Assembly (NCBI GenBank): GCA_001939145.1
Contig: LSRX01000167.1
Coordinates: 19,508-83,507, forward strand
DNA: 64,000 bases
From: Symbiodinium microadriaticum
Taxonomy: Eukaryota > Sar > Dinophyceae > Suessiales > Symbiodiniaceae
Direction of reading: 5' to 3'
Made by a program: the position numbers and the translations under genes. The notes beneath the pieces are model-generated. The model saw only the letters and a list, made by a program, of their open reading frames with translations. It was not told where the DNA came from and searched no databases. Shown here piece by piece: positions 42,277-52,835 of this stretch (its first letter is position 1; every line of letters starts with the position of its first letter).

Positions 42277-42594
42277 GCCAACTGAAAGGGCGGTGGTGGT
42301 AAGATATAGTTTAGGGTTTGGGGTATAGGGTTGAGGGCTGAAGGTTTAGGGCCTACTGAAAGGGTGGTGGCGGTGGAGGGGCCTAAAGACCCTTAGCCGT
42401 CACAGAGACCTTACACAAGCAATCTAGGGGCGTGGCCAGTTTCCAATACTGCAGCATCTTTCGTAGAAAAAATACCCCCACAATCCGGTTTTGCATAACT
42501 GTTACTCCCCCCTCCATTACCTTTCAGGGATGCTCTTCGTACAGGAGCCCCACACCCCGAGACCCCCCATCCTCCCAGACTCTAAGTTCTGAGC

Positions 42595-42655
42595 CCCTAA
42601 CCTAAACCCTAAACCCTAAACCCTAAACCCTAAACCCTAAACCCTAAACCCTAAG
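42595..42655. repeat. (CCCTAAA)n array
   Basis: About eight near-perfect CCCTAAA units, continuing as variants CCCTAAGA to about 42900. Confidence 0.9.
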
Positions 42656-42934
42656 ACCCTAAACGCAAAACGCAAACCCCTAAGACCCCTAAATCCTAGG
42701 GCCCTACGACCCGAGACCCTAAACCAGAAGCCCCTAAGCCCTAAACCCTAAGACCCTAAGACCCTAGACCCTAAACCCTAAACCCCTGAACCCTAAACCC
42801 CTAAGACCCTAAACCTCCAAGACCCTAAACCTTAAACCCCAAAGACCCTAAACCTCCAAGACCCTAAACCTTAATCCCCTAAGACCCTAAGCCAGCAAGA
42901 CCCTAAGAGCTCAATCTCGAGGAGACCTCTGCAG

Positions 42935-42985
42935 AAGGGTGAGACAGTCTATGACACGCAGCAGCTGGGCGTCGGCAAGGCGAGG
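42935..42985 (+). CDS. Exon: KGETVYDTQQLGVGKAR
   Basis: Acceptor CTGCAG|AAG, 17 codons KGETVYDTQQLGVGKAR, donor AGG|GTCAAC. AGGGT is repeated at the start of the next exon, so the splice point is ambiguous but the product is the same. Confidence 0.55.
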
Positions 42986-43181
42986 GTCAACTAATAAGCA
43001 AATAATTATAAGTAAAGACAAAACAAAGCTATATANCTTAGGGGCCTATGGATAAGCCCTAAACCGTAGTGGAGTTGAGGGTTTGGGGTTTGGGGTTCAG
43101 GGTTTCGGGTTTGGGGTCTAGGGGCTTAAACTTAGGGGTTTAGGGTTTAGGGCAACCTAAACTCTACGATCTCAGCCCGTA

Positions 43182-43281
43182 CCTATAGTCTCTATTGTAG
43201 TTCCTTTTCTTGGTTTAACCAATTCTATATTGAGGATCCGAAAAGGCAACCACAAAAAAGAACTACAATGGAGAATATAGC
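43182..43281. mobile_element. 100-bp MITE with TA duplication (CCTATAG family)
   Basis: Second full-length copy of the 9058-9157 element: CCTATAGTCTCTATTGTAGT at the left, inverse ending ATATAGC at the right, TA at 43180-43181 and 43282-43283. Confidence 0.8.
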
Positions 43282-43363
43282 TAAGCCTAAACCCTAAACC
43301 CTAAACTCTACGATCTATAATCCCTAAGCCTAAACCCTAAACCCTAAACCCTGTCCGTCCCAG

Positions 43364-43420
43364 GGTGAACTGCACTCTCTGCCCCTTTGGCAGCTTCGCC
43401 GCCGAAGTGACTCGACCCAA
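43364..43420 (+). CDS. Cys-rich exon: VNCTLCPFGSFAAEVTRP
   Basis: Acceptor CCAG|G, then VNCTLCPFGSFAAEVTRP and a GC donor CCCAA|GCC. C-x-x-C-P-x-G-x-[FY]-[AS] is characteristic of ephrin-receptor-like / GCC2-GCC3 and NCD3G-type cysteine-rich modules, which follow PBP1 ligand-binding domains in class C receptors. That order supports, without proving, that this continues the gene at 51-27181 across the copia element. Confidence 0.55.
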
Positions 43421-44345
43421 GCCTATATTTCATACTGGGTTTTAGGGGTCTTAGGGCTTCAGGGTTTTAGGGTTGGGTTTAGGGTTTTAGGGTGTTTTGG
43501 GGTTTTTGGGCAATTTTAGGGCTTCACGGTTTTAGGGTTTTTGGGTTTAGGGTTTTAGTTTAGGGTTGGGGGTTTTAGCGTTAAGGGTCAAGGCTTGGGC
43601 TAAAGGGGGTTTAGACTGGTATAAGCCCAACGGGTCATGAATAATGTACCGTTGTGTCTAATGGGGCTTGTGGAAGTCCGGCAGGAACACAGTCGTAGCG
43701 AATGTGGGGAGCATAGGGATCAGGATTTAGGCTGTAGGATGCCTGCATGATCAGGGATGTTAGTGTTCAGGACTAGGGTTCGAAGGTCCAGTCTCTGGGA
43801 GCTACACGTTAGGCTTTAGGGTGCAGGTTAAGGATTTGGGGTTTAAGGTTCAGGTTTAGATTTAGGGTTTAGGGTTCAGGTTTAGGATTTAGGGTTTAGG
43901 GTTCAGGTTAAGGGTTTAGGGTCTGGAGAGTCCAACAGATTTGAGGTAGGCTCCTCGCACTTGGTCCTTGGAGGGTTGAAAGACCAGGACCCTTTAAGTA
44001 CTTTTAAACAGGGGTATATGGTCCCAAGTTAAGGGTATTTGGGGTCTAGTAGAGGGTAGATGGAGGGTCTAGGTAGATTTGGGCCGCCGCGCGGCCAAGT
44101 CTACTCATTGGACCGTCTAGGTCCTCTAGTAAAGACTCCCTCAGCCCTTCAAATGTGACCTCGATGTCAACCCTAAACCGCGTAAGCCCGAAGCGCACAA
44201 TGTAGGGGCCTTAATAATCAGAATTTTGGGGGTTCCTTACTTGAATTACAAGACGCCTGAACCCTGATCCCTCGAACTGCCTTGGCTGGAGGTCGGCTCT
44301 GCTTCGTGCAGCGCTTGCCTATCAGGTGCGGTTGAAGGGTTTAGG
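43421..44345 (+). other. Non-coding stretch
   Basis: TTTAGGG-type runs (43430-43580, 43850-43925), unique sequence and a weak inverted repeat near 43980-44150. No exon seen. Confidence 0.35.
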
Positions 44346-44456
44346 TTGGATACTGCCCTCACTCAGTATGAGTTGAGCAATATTCATAATACAGGCATAT
44401 AAGGCCCTTAATAGTAGCCGTACTATAGACTGTGACTTTATGGGGGCAGTACCCAA
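44346..44456. mobile_element. 111-bp MITE (TTGGATACTGCCC family)
   Basis: TTGGATACTGCCCTCACTCA at the left and TATGGGGGCAGTACCCAA at the right. Relatives at 49242-49428 and 54665-54746, with a diverged one near 38529-38640. Its interior is uninterrupted at the site where the 49242 copy carries an insertion. Confidence 0.75.
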
Positions 44457-44806
44457 GGTTTAGTAGGGTTGCAAGCTATGAGATGAGATTCTCAAGGGCC
44501 TTTTGGGCTGAGGTGTACCCAAAGGGTCCAAAGGACCTGATAATTAGGTACTTGGTTTACGGATAATGGTTTTGTAGTTGAGTATTTGGGAGAGTGTATG
44601 ATTATTAGGACTTGACGGAAGCAGGTTGAGATGAGGTTTCATCACAGCTTAAATCTGTGAACTTGAAAGGTAATGTTCCTTGCTTTTCATTCATCACAGT
44701 CATCACTCAATTGCTCAGTGCCAGCTTTGACCGGACCTGCAGCAGTTTGGCTCTGTCGATCGCTTGTACGTCCCGTTTACATTCACATCGAACGCTTGCA
44801 GTGGAG

Positions 44807-46147
44807 ATGTGTGCAAGATGGCGCAGCTCGAGTGCGTGCTGCCGGCTTGTGCCCAAGCTATGGCCCAAGTACAACCTCGACACAGGTGAGCAACGGCTTG
44901 CTGTTCTTTGCACTGTCGTCTACCTGCTTGTTGCGGCACTCTGGGGCTGGGATCAGTATCGGCTCGTCCAGTATTCCACGGAGCATCCAACTTTCAGCTA
45001 TAATGAGGGATCTTTCGCCGACGAGGTGATGCCACAGTTCAACATTACAATCATTCCTCTCACTAACTTCAACAGACAAAAGTACAACTGCCACATGGGC
45101 AGATCCCAGTTCCAAATCTACTTCGTTGGCGGCAATCGAAGTGTTTACATTGATACAGACCAACTCCCTATAGATCATTTGAAGTGGCACGATTTTGGAG
45201 GGGACTCCGTTCATACAGGGCTCTATTATACCGTCCTGCCTCTACCATTCCGCTTCGCCTTCCGGAGACGGTCTGCGGGGGCTGTGGAAAGCTACCAAAT
45301 ATTGAATGATTGGTGGCTGCAAGGCCAAAAGTGCTTTGATGGCTCCTTCCAGCCGACAGAGTGCCCCCGAGAGTCCTCGCGGGTGGACTTCTACTACACC
45401 TTTCATCAGAATGTCGAGAACGACACTGCGCATTGCATGCCGGACATCCGCGATCTCTTCTTGACCTCAGCTGACGCAAGAGAGGTGCTTGAGAAGGCCA
45501 CTGCGTCGATGACCTTTGATTTGGTCGCCTCTCCAGGGAGCATCGTGCCGATTCTTGCAAGGTCCTTCAGGGGTGGGATGTTCATCCCAGCAAATCCTAC
45601 ACCTGACAGGGGGTGCCGCACCGTTCTGCCAGTGTCAAGTGTCGAGACCAACAGGTTGGGTAAAATAACACGTGGAACGGACTTCGAAGAGTCGATGCAA
45701 GCAACAGTTCAAGGGGTGTCATTTGAACCAGTAGAAGGCTTCTGTGGCATGACAATGATCCCTCTGACAAAGAAGACGGCCACCTACTACGCACAGTACG
45801 GCCCACTGGACGCACTGACCCATTGGTTCACGGTCATGCACGCATGCTTAGCAGTCGTCTTCTGCCTCTTCAAGTCTTCGCCAATGGTTCCCTATTATTA
45901 CAGACACTAGGTGGCAGTTTAAGAAACCTTAAAATTTCCCTTATGGTTCTTGTAGAGGTACCTATTCATAAATACTTTTCAGGGCCCCCAAAACTAGAAC
46001 CCAGGACAGGGGCGCTGGGCCGACGCCTACCGAAAGTTACTTGACGGTGCTGCGCAGCGTGATCTCGAGCTCCAGGGCATCGAAGATCCTGGCCACATGT
46101 CTCCTCCCGGGCTCCTCATGTCAGAGACATCGGAGACTGCACCCTGA
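44807..46147 (+). CDS. Two-pass membrane protein with large ectodomain, two exons
   Basis: Exon 1 is 44807-45902 and exon 2 is 46005-46147, giving 412 residues and a TGA stop. The first in-frame ATG is 44807; the frame is open further upstream, so an earlier exon is possible. TM1 lies at about residues 31-48 (RLAVLCTVVYLLVAALWGW). A Cys-containing ectodomain of about 285 residues with N-glycosylation-type sites follows, then TM2 near residues 336-356 (THWFTVMHACLAVVFCLF) and a polar tail (RWADAYRKLLDGAAQRDLEL). Two TMs around a big extracellular domain recalls ASIC/ENaC or P2X layout, but I see no diagnostic motif. Without splicing the frame stops at 45908. Confidence 0.65.
45903..46004 (+). 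other. 102-nt GA-AG intron made of a dispersed repeat
   Basis: Starts GACACTAG and ends ACCCAG. GACA is repeated at both edges (donor GACAC, acceptor side GACAG). Its core, CCCTTATGGTTCTTGTAGAGG through CATAAATACTTTTCAGGGCC, resembles 15017-15083 and in part 25215-25260. Direct-repeat edges plus repeated content are what introner-type introns look like. Confidence 0.55.
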
Positions 46148-47716
46148 TAACGGAGTTAGGGTTTAGGGAGTTTAGGGTTTAGGGAGTTTGGGGTTTAGGG
46201 TGTAGAGGGTTTAGGAGCTTAGGTTTTAAAGCAGCTGTTGTTGGACAGGTCGCTGACTGGAAAATCACTTTGTTGTGAGGAGCGGGCCTAGTTCCCTGTG
46301 CTCCAAAGCCGTCCCATCAAGCCCGCAGAACCTCAGCACCGCCCCAGACGCTCCTGACCATAAGTCTTCATCGTCCGGGTTTGTTCAGGTCTTGGGGCAT
46401 TCGAGGCCCAGGGTAAATGCCCCTACGATGAGCCTTGGGTTGGATCAGAGGTTCGGTGTTTGGGCTTCGGCTTGATGAAAGGGTCGGAAGAAATTAGCAA
46501 GACCATCTCATAGGGCTCCACGCGTTGTTATGACTATAGCCTATAGCGCAAAAAGAAAACCGTATTCCACTTGTCAAAGGCCGTATACTGAAGGGTTTGG
46601 GGCGGGAAGGTTCGGCGTCATCCCTAGCATTCCCCCTAGGAGGAACCTTTTGTCACAAGGTTTGAATAACTAGTGATGTTAATGTTCCCACGTAGTCTAA
46701 GCCTCAAAGCCCCTCTGATTTTTAAGCCCTAAACCCTAAACCCCAAACCCTAAACCCTAAATCCTAAACCCTATCTCTACGAAGCTTTGGGGATTGGGTG
46801 TCCATGGCTTCGGGGGTTGCAAGTCAACTTTCAGATTCTCGGGCTCTAAGCATTCATATAGACCCAAGTCCCTTGGACGGCCCACCACAGCGCTGCAGCA
46901 ACAGTGAACAAAACCCTAAAGGCCCGAAATCCCCGACCCCGAACCCCAAACCCTGCAGCCTAAACCTAAACCCTACTGAGAAACCTAGATTTTAAGCGAG
47001 TCAGGGAACTGCAAAAGGCTCCATTCTGAGGGTCTTCTTAAGATCTAGCACTATACGGACCTTTCGTTAGCATAGGGTTCGGGGGTATGTTATACTATCG
47101 TTATTAGAAGGAACCCACAAGTATGTAGACTAATAGCCTTTTGTAGGAACCCGTGTTTTTTTTTTTGCTGTAGTTGCTTTATGTTGGTTTTTGTTGTCGT
47201 TGCGCGGACCCAGGAAGCCAGTGAGTGAGTGAGCCCCGGTTCCCGCAACGACAGCAAAAAATAAAACGCGNTGGGCAGTTGAGGGTTTCAGCATTTAGGT
47301 TTAGACCAACCCTAAACCTTAAACCCCAAACTGGAAGCCCGAAGCCGCAAACCCTAACCCGTTCCCAAAGCCCCAAATCGAAACTTCTAGGAGTCTCATC
47401 GACAAGGTATGTCTCCCTAGAGATGGGTTTAGCGGGCTCAGCGAATAGGGTTTTCAGCACGAGGTTTGGGTTTCGCATTCAAGGTCTCGAGCGGTTAAAA
47501 GGTGCTTTGCTTGCGATCCCCCCTGAAAAAAATGAAAGGTGTGTGTTGGGCTTGGGGACTAGATCCTGTAACTTTCGTTCGTAGGGTTTCCAACCATCGA
47601 ACCCGTAGCACTGCTTAATTATGCTGATACTATACTCTAGACTCATGGTTTCCTTTCAATGTGCTTCATCACCCTAAACCCTAAACCCTAAACCCTAAAC
47701 CCTATGTCCCCCTATG
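46148..47716 (+). other. Mostly non-coding stretch
   Basis: TTTAGGG/CCCTAAA runs (46155-46215, 46720-46770, 47670-47700), an inverted repeat with TTTTTGTTGTCGTTGCG and CGCAACGACAGCAAAAA arms (about 47188-47262), and a lone N at 47271. A possible exon near 46330-46388 (STAPDAPDHKSSSSGFVQ, donor CAG|GTCTTG) is weak. Confidence 0.35.
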
Positions 47717-47781
47717 CGCCTCTGTGGGCGCCATGACGTGGTCCAAGCCCGGAATGTGATCGACAGCTGGGACTCAAACAG
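47717..47781 (+). CDS. Exon-like island: RHDVVQARNVIDSWDSN
   Basis: RLCG then RHDVVQARNVIDSWDSN with strong G/C third positions. The edges are not clear. Product unknown. Confidence 0.35.
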
Positions 47782-47922
47782 AGGGTATATAGGGCTTTTT
47801 ATAAGGGGATAGGGTTTAGGGTTCATAGGATTTTATAGGGCTTCTATAGGGCTTCTTATAAGGGGATAGGGTTTAGGGTTCATAGGGTTTTATTGGGCTT
47901 GTAGGGGTTGTAGGGTTTGCAG

Positions 47923-48009
47923 TGGACCCTGTCCATTGCCTTCATCATTGCGGTCACGGCGCCGCAAGAGACTTCGGGCACAGCAGTTGCGCCCGTGGTG
48001 GAGCGTGAA
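47923..48009 (+). CDS. Exon-like island with a hydrophobic segment: WTLSIAFIIAVTAP
   Basis: Acceptor TTTGCAG|TGG, then WTLSIAFIIAVTAPQETSGT and AVAPVVERE. Possible GA donor near 48007-48010. Hydrophobic start suggests a membrane or signal segment. Product unknown. Confidence 0.45.
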
Positions 48010-48064
48010 GAAAATCTGCCATGATGAGTATACCAGACTATGACTTTCCGCAACGATAGCCAGC

Positions 48065-48119
48065 GAAGGTTTTCATGCAAGCCGATGACAAGGGTGCTGA
48101 AGGGGTGGATGCCGATGAT
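48065..48119 (-). CDS. Exon-like island on the minus strand: IIGIHPFSTLVIGLHENL
   Basis: Minus strand, acceptor TTTGAG|ATC, frame IIGIHPFSTLVIGLHENL, possible GC donor CTTC|GCTGG. G/C third positions throughout. Opposite in strand to the island 56 bp to its left. Product unknown. Confidence 0.35.
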
Positions 48120-48726
48120 CTCAAAGATTCGATCTCAGGATCTCCAGGATGCTTCGGAATATGCTCGAGAGCAGAGTGCAACTCCACGCGAGCTTCATGA
48201 TTACATCAGGAAGCCATGTAGTAAGCGCCGTAGTTAAAGCCGGGTCGCTAATGGTTTGCTGTTCGCAGTCTTTGGACGCTACTCTAGAGCTGCGGCGAAG
48301 TAGCAGTTGAATACTTCCTGATAGCCCTGTTCCCATATGCCTAAAACACTACTCTACATGTTATCAACGCCCCTATCATGAAGCCGTTTGTTATGCTTTG
48401 TACTACTAAGTCGCCAAACCTTTATATAGACCTAACTATTGACTTAATTGAGGGTGGGTCGTAGGCTGACAGTAGTTTTTGATGCTAAGGTCCGGGTGGA
48501 GGACCAAAAACTTCCACAGCCCAACTCTCAGCCCCCCAAACCTCAGCCCCTATAAACCCTAACCCCAAACTGGCCCTGAACCCTAAACCGCCAAGTACAT
48601 CCCAAGCCCGGAACACTAAAACACCCCCTTTCCCAAATGCACTCACAGCGCCTATGAATGCAGAATCCGACTGGCTACCAAGCTACAGTTCGCTTGCCGT
48701 GCGGGACCTTGGCTTTTGGGTTCGTA

Positions 48727-48826
48727 GAGTCTCCAATATCCCTTAATTAAGGAATATACGTTGAATCATATTAGGGATCCTACTATAATTTAAGGAATAT
48801 TCCTTAATTAAGGATATTGGAGTCTC
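48727..48826. mobile_element. MITE (GAGTCTCCAATATCC family)
   Basis: GAGTCTCCAATATCCCTTAA and its inverse ending GGAGTCTC, preceded by TA. Related to 7083-7187, which extends by CCCA at each tip. Confidence 0.65.
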
Positions 48827-48853
48827 TGGGTTCTAAGGGTTGCGCTAAGCTGA

Positions 48854-49006
48854 CTGGTCCTTAGTAGGGAATGGGGGAGTGGAGGGTTGCGCTAAGGTGA
48901 CTGGTCCTTAGTAGGGAATGGGGGAGTGGGTTTTTGGGACTACTATTGGGGACCTTAAGGGACTATATCATAGGGATCCATGGCCCCATTCCCTACTAAG
49001 AACCAG
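48854..49006. mobile_element. MITE (CTGGTTCTTAG family) with duplicated left end
   Basis: Left end CTGGTCCTTAGTAGGGAATG occurs at 48854 and again at 48901, each within a 47-bp tandem unit starting GGTTGCGCTAAG. The single right end CCCTACTAAGAACCAG is at 48991-49006. Confidence 0.7.
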
Positions 49007-49241
49007 GGATTAAGGGTTCCATACCATTCGAGGTTGGTATAGAGGTCAATAGGGTTTATATGGTTTCAGAAGGGTTCTAATGGATTTTCTAGGGTATTCC
49101 TAGTAGGCGTCATAGGGTTTGACCAGGGTTTTCATAAGGGAGTCCCTAAGCCCTAAACCCTAAACCCTGAACCCTAATTCACGGGGTTGCGATGAGAGGA
49201 TCATACGGTCTTGGAGGCTGATCTCGGACCGATGGTCGATG

Positions 49242-49428
49242 TTGGATGCTGCCCCCACTCAGTAACAGTTGTGTAATACGGTTGATGGTATAGATCCTGC
49301 ATCTTACGCAGAAATAGGAATATACCATAATTCCCATAGCTTAGGGTCCTTTAGGCAATGCAGGATCTATACAAGGCCCTTGATAGTAGCCCTATGACAG
49401 ACTCTTACTGTATGGGGGCAGTACCCAA
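49242..49428. mobile_element. MITE (TTGGATGCTGCCC family) split by a second MITE
   Basis: Outer ends TTGGATGCTGCCCCCACTCA and GGGGGCAGTACCCAA. The interior holds an element (49288-49372) with arms GTATAGATCCTGCA and TGCAGGATCTATAC. After it AAGGCCCTT resumes, as in the uninterrupted relative at 44346-44456. Confidence 0.75.
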
Positions 49429-51117
49429 GGTCGATGGCCTATCAGTGGACTCTCGGACTTAGTATGAGGGAAGCCTCCCGCCCAGGCCTTAAGATTAGAG
49501 CTTGGGTTTAGGGTTTGAGGTGTTAAGGTGTTTAAGCCTCCTAAGCGATGAGCCAAAATCAGGGGCTGTGAAGCAGTCAGGTTGAAGTGCTGAGTGAACT
49601 GGCCCTAAACCGTAAAGCCCTAAAACCCTTAAACCCTACCTAAAACCCTTAAACCCTAAACTTTGGCCCTAAACCCTACCCAAAGCTCTTAAGCCTTAAA
49701 CCCTAAACCTTAAAGGTATCCAATGTTAGGATTCAGGCTCCGGGCCTCAACAGTGAGGTTCATGTTGGGGGGTCTAGGGTTTTAGGGCTGTTGGATGGTG
49801 GGGTTCATGTTGGGTGATGTTGGATTGTAGGCCCTAAACCCTAAACCCCTAAACCCCTAAACCCTAAACCCTAAACCCTAAGCCCCTAAACCCTAAACCC
49901 TTACAAAGGGTTGGGGGTTCGGGGGGGTTTTGCATTGTAGGGTTTAGGGTTTAGGGTTGGGGGCTGTCGGATGCCAGGCTTCTGTCAGGGCAATCTTGTG
50001 GTTAGGGCTTTTCAGGGTTTAGGGATTCAGGGTTTGGGGTTTATGGTTGAGGGTTTTAGGGTTTAGAGTTTAGGGTTCAGGGCTTTAGGGTTTAGGGTTT
50101 TTGGTTTTCGGGTTCAGGGTTTAGGGTTTTGGGTTTAGGGTTTAGGGGTTTTATAGGTATTGTGTTCGCCCGCCACTTGTGGCTTGTACGCGAGCAGAGC
50201 ACTTGCATCTTATCTCTATGACCCTTGCGCTGGGGTTGCATCCAGATCTGGGACAAGGGAAAAACCTAACTAAACCAAAAAACTTAAACCCTGAACCCTA
50301 AACCCTCAAACCCCTAAGCCCCTAAGCCCTAGACCCTAAACGCATCCTGATTGACAAGCCCTAGCGACATCCAGCACCTCGTAGAGCCCCTAGCCAAGTC
50401 CCTTACTGCACTCTAACCCCGAACACATCTCTTCCCTGTTGAGGGTTTAGGGTTTAAGGGCTTTAGGGTTTTAGGGTTAGGGGTTTAGGGTTTTAGGGTT
50501 TAGGGTTTAAGGTCTCTTCTGCAGCCTAACGAACGCCAGGCCACATTCTTTTCCCTACACCCGAAACCCTCCAGTCCTAAACCTCAGCACAGCCCACAAA
50601 GGTGCCTTCCCGAAGCTTGGGCCACGAAGCTCTTTGCAGGGGAGGCATGGTGTTAGGGTTGAGGGCTCAGGGTTTGGTGCTCTAAGCCCTGAACCCTACT
50701 AAACCTGTTGGGTTTAGGCTCTAGCAGCGACGTCTAGGGAGATTTCAGAAGTGTAGGCTTCGCGGTAGAGTTCGGAGTTGAGGAATCAGAGCTTCGTGTA
50801 GGGTTTAGGGTTTAGGGTTAAGGTTTTCCCTAAACCCTAAACCCCTAAACCCTGAACCCCTAAACCCTAAACCCTGAACCCTAAACCCCTAAACCCTGTA
50901 CCCCTAAGCCCTAAACCCTGAACCCTGAACCCTAAACCCTGAACCCCAAGCCCTAAACCCTGAACCCCCTAAACCCTGAACCCCTAAACCCCTAAAACCT
51001 AAACCCCAAACCCTAAACCCCTGAACCCTAAACCCTCAACCCTAAACCTTAAAGCCTAAAGCCTAAAGCCTAAACCCTCTCTTACCTATATAGATTTAAG
51101 GTTTAATTCCGGTTTAT
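49429..51117. repeat. Telomere-like repeat-rich stretch, no gene seen
   Basis: CCCTAAA-type arrays (49820-49905, 50830-51080) and TTTAGGG-type arrays (49940-50150, 50440-50515) with short unique spacers. No convincing exon. Confidence 0.6.
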
Positions 51118-51234
51118 GGTCTGTCGTTTTGGTCCGTCGTTGACCATCTAACGTCGTTTTTTGTCATTCTCGGTCCGTCGTTTGACCATCGAGCGTCGTT
51201 TTTTGTCATTTTCGGTTCGGTGACAAACCATCTA
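51118..51234. repeat. Minisatellite (about 58-bp unit) abutting an assembly gap
   Basis: Units of GTCGTTTTTTGTCATTCTCG plus GTCCGTCGTTTGACCATC repeat twice and run into N. The gap probably hides a longer array. Confidence 0.7.
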
Positions 51235-51782
51235 NNNNNNNNNNNNNNNNNNNNNNNNNNNNNNNNNNNNNNNNNNNNNNNNNNNNNNNNNNNNNNNNNN
51301 NNNNNNNNNNNNNNNNNNNNNNNNNNNNNNNNNNNNNNNNNNNNNNNNNNNNNNNNNNNNNNNNNNNNNNNNNNNNNNNNNNNNNNNNNNNNNNNNNNNN
51401 NNNNNNNNNNNNNNNNNNNNNNNNNNNNNNNNNNNNNNNNNNNNNNNNNNNNNNNNNNNNNNNNNNNNNNNNNNNNNNNNNNNNNNNNNNNNNNNNNNNN
51501 NNNNNNNNNNNNNNNNNNNNNNNNNNNNNNNNNNNNNNNNNNNNNNNNNNNNNNNNNNNNNNNNNNNNNNNNNNNNNNNNNNNNNNNNNNNNNNNNNNNN
51601 NNNNNNNNNNNNNNNNNNNNNNNNNNNNNNNNNNNNNNNNNNNNNNNNNNNNNNNNNNNNNNNNNNNNNNNNNNNNNNNNNNNNNNNNNNNNNNNNNNNN
51701 NNNNNNNNNNNNNNNNNNNNNNNNNNNNNNNNNNNNNNNNNNNNNNNNNNNNNNNNNNNNNNNNNNNNNNNNNNNNNNNNNN
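51235..51782. other. Assembly gap (548 N)
   Basis: Run of N between a minisatellite and a CCCTAAA-type array. Confidence 0.99.
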
Positions 51783-52772
51783 AACCCTGAACCCCCTAAA
51801 CCCTAAACCCTGAACCCTAAAGCCCTAAACCCTGAACCCCCTAAACCCTAAACCCTGAACCCTGAACCCTAAAGCTTAAGCAATTTGAGGAAACTCCCAT
51901 CTCCATGCCTTTCAAATCCTCGGCCGCGGGATTCTTTGCCGAGTAGACTGGGGTTGCTGCTAAGGAGCTTAGATTAAGGTTTAGAGTTTAGGGTTTAGGG
52001 TTTAGGGGTTTAGGGGTTTAGGGTATACTGGTTTAGGGTTTAGGGTTTAGAAGTTTAGGGTTTAGGGTTACTATGATAAGGAAGCCCTGTTATTTACGAT
52101 AGATTCCTGGTATGGTAACTTAAACTAGGTCCTTAAAACAGCCACCCAGACGGCGTGCGCAAGGAATTCATTCCCTTTCATGGAGGGATCGAATTAATCC
52201 CAACAGAGGGGCCCTTAGTACGATTGTTCCTGAATAGGGTAAACATAACCGCCTGAACATACAAACGCTGTTCTTCGGGTTTCTTTAGAGCAGAGAAAGT
52301 TTTTCCACACACCAAAACCCTATGCTAGTTTTGAAGGCCCTTACATCAGCCTCACACTTTATCCCTAAGCCCGAAGCCCCGGATCGTAAGACGAAGCTCG
52401 TAGGCCATCCCCCGTTTTGAAGATCACCCACCAAACCGAATAAACGTTTAATGAGAACATCTACCGTACTGTAGGAAGCCTGAAGAGTTAGAAGCGGCAG
52501 CACTATTCCGCAGGGTCCCTTGCTGCAGTTGCGGTCCAGTATGCACCCAAATCACGTTCCTAGTTCTTCAGGAAATTTGTTTCTCTACTGTAAACCAACA
52601 GACTCTCCACACCCTGTTGACTTAAGGAGTAATCCTCAGTTGCCCCACTCCAAGCTCCACGCCCAAACCCTAAACCCCAAACTCTAAACCTTCGAACCTT
52701 AGGACTTTCGTACAACCCCCTTAAAGGAACCATAGCAGGAACCCTTTCCAGGTGTGCTTGAACAAGCAAGCA
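51783..52772. other. Repeat and unique stretch without a clear gene
   Basis: CCCTGAACC/CCCTAAACC units to 51870, TTTAGGG units at 51980-52070, a MITE-like hairpin at about 52065-52135, then unique sequence without a convincing frame. Confidence 0.4.
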
Positions 52773-52835
52773 GCAGAGCAGAGTGCGGCCGCCATAGCGC
52801 TGGCAGCCATCGAGGCTTTTTGGGGCTCCTTCTAG
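52773..52835 (+). CDS. Possible terminal exon: AEQSAAAIALAAIEAFWGSF
   Basis: AEQSAAAIALAAIEAFWGSF followed by TAG 52833-52835. Ala-rich helix with G/C third positions. Acceptor AG options at 52769-52773. Product unknown. Confidence 0.4.
   Translation, partial: AEQSAAAIALAAIEAFWGSF

Noticed and set aside
44657..44806. Extending the membrane-protein start upstream to 44657
   Set aside because: That start would be GTG; the first ATG in frame is 44807 and the intervening stretch has weaker codon bias.
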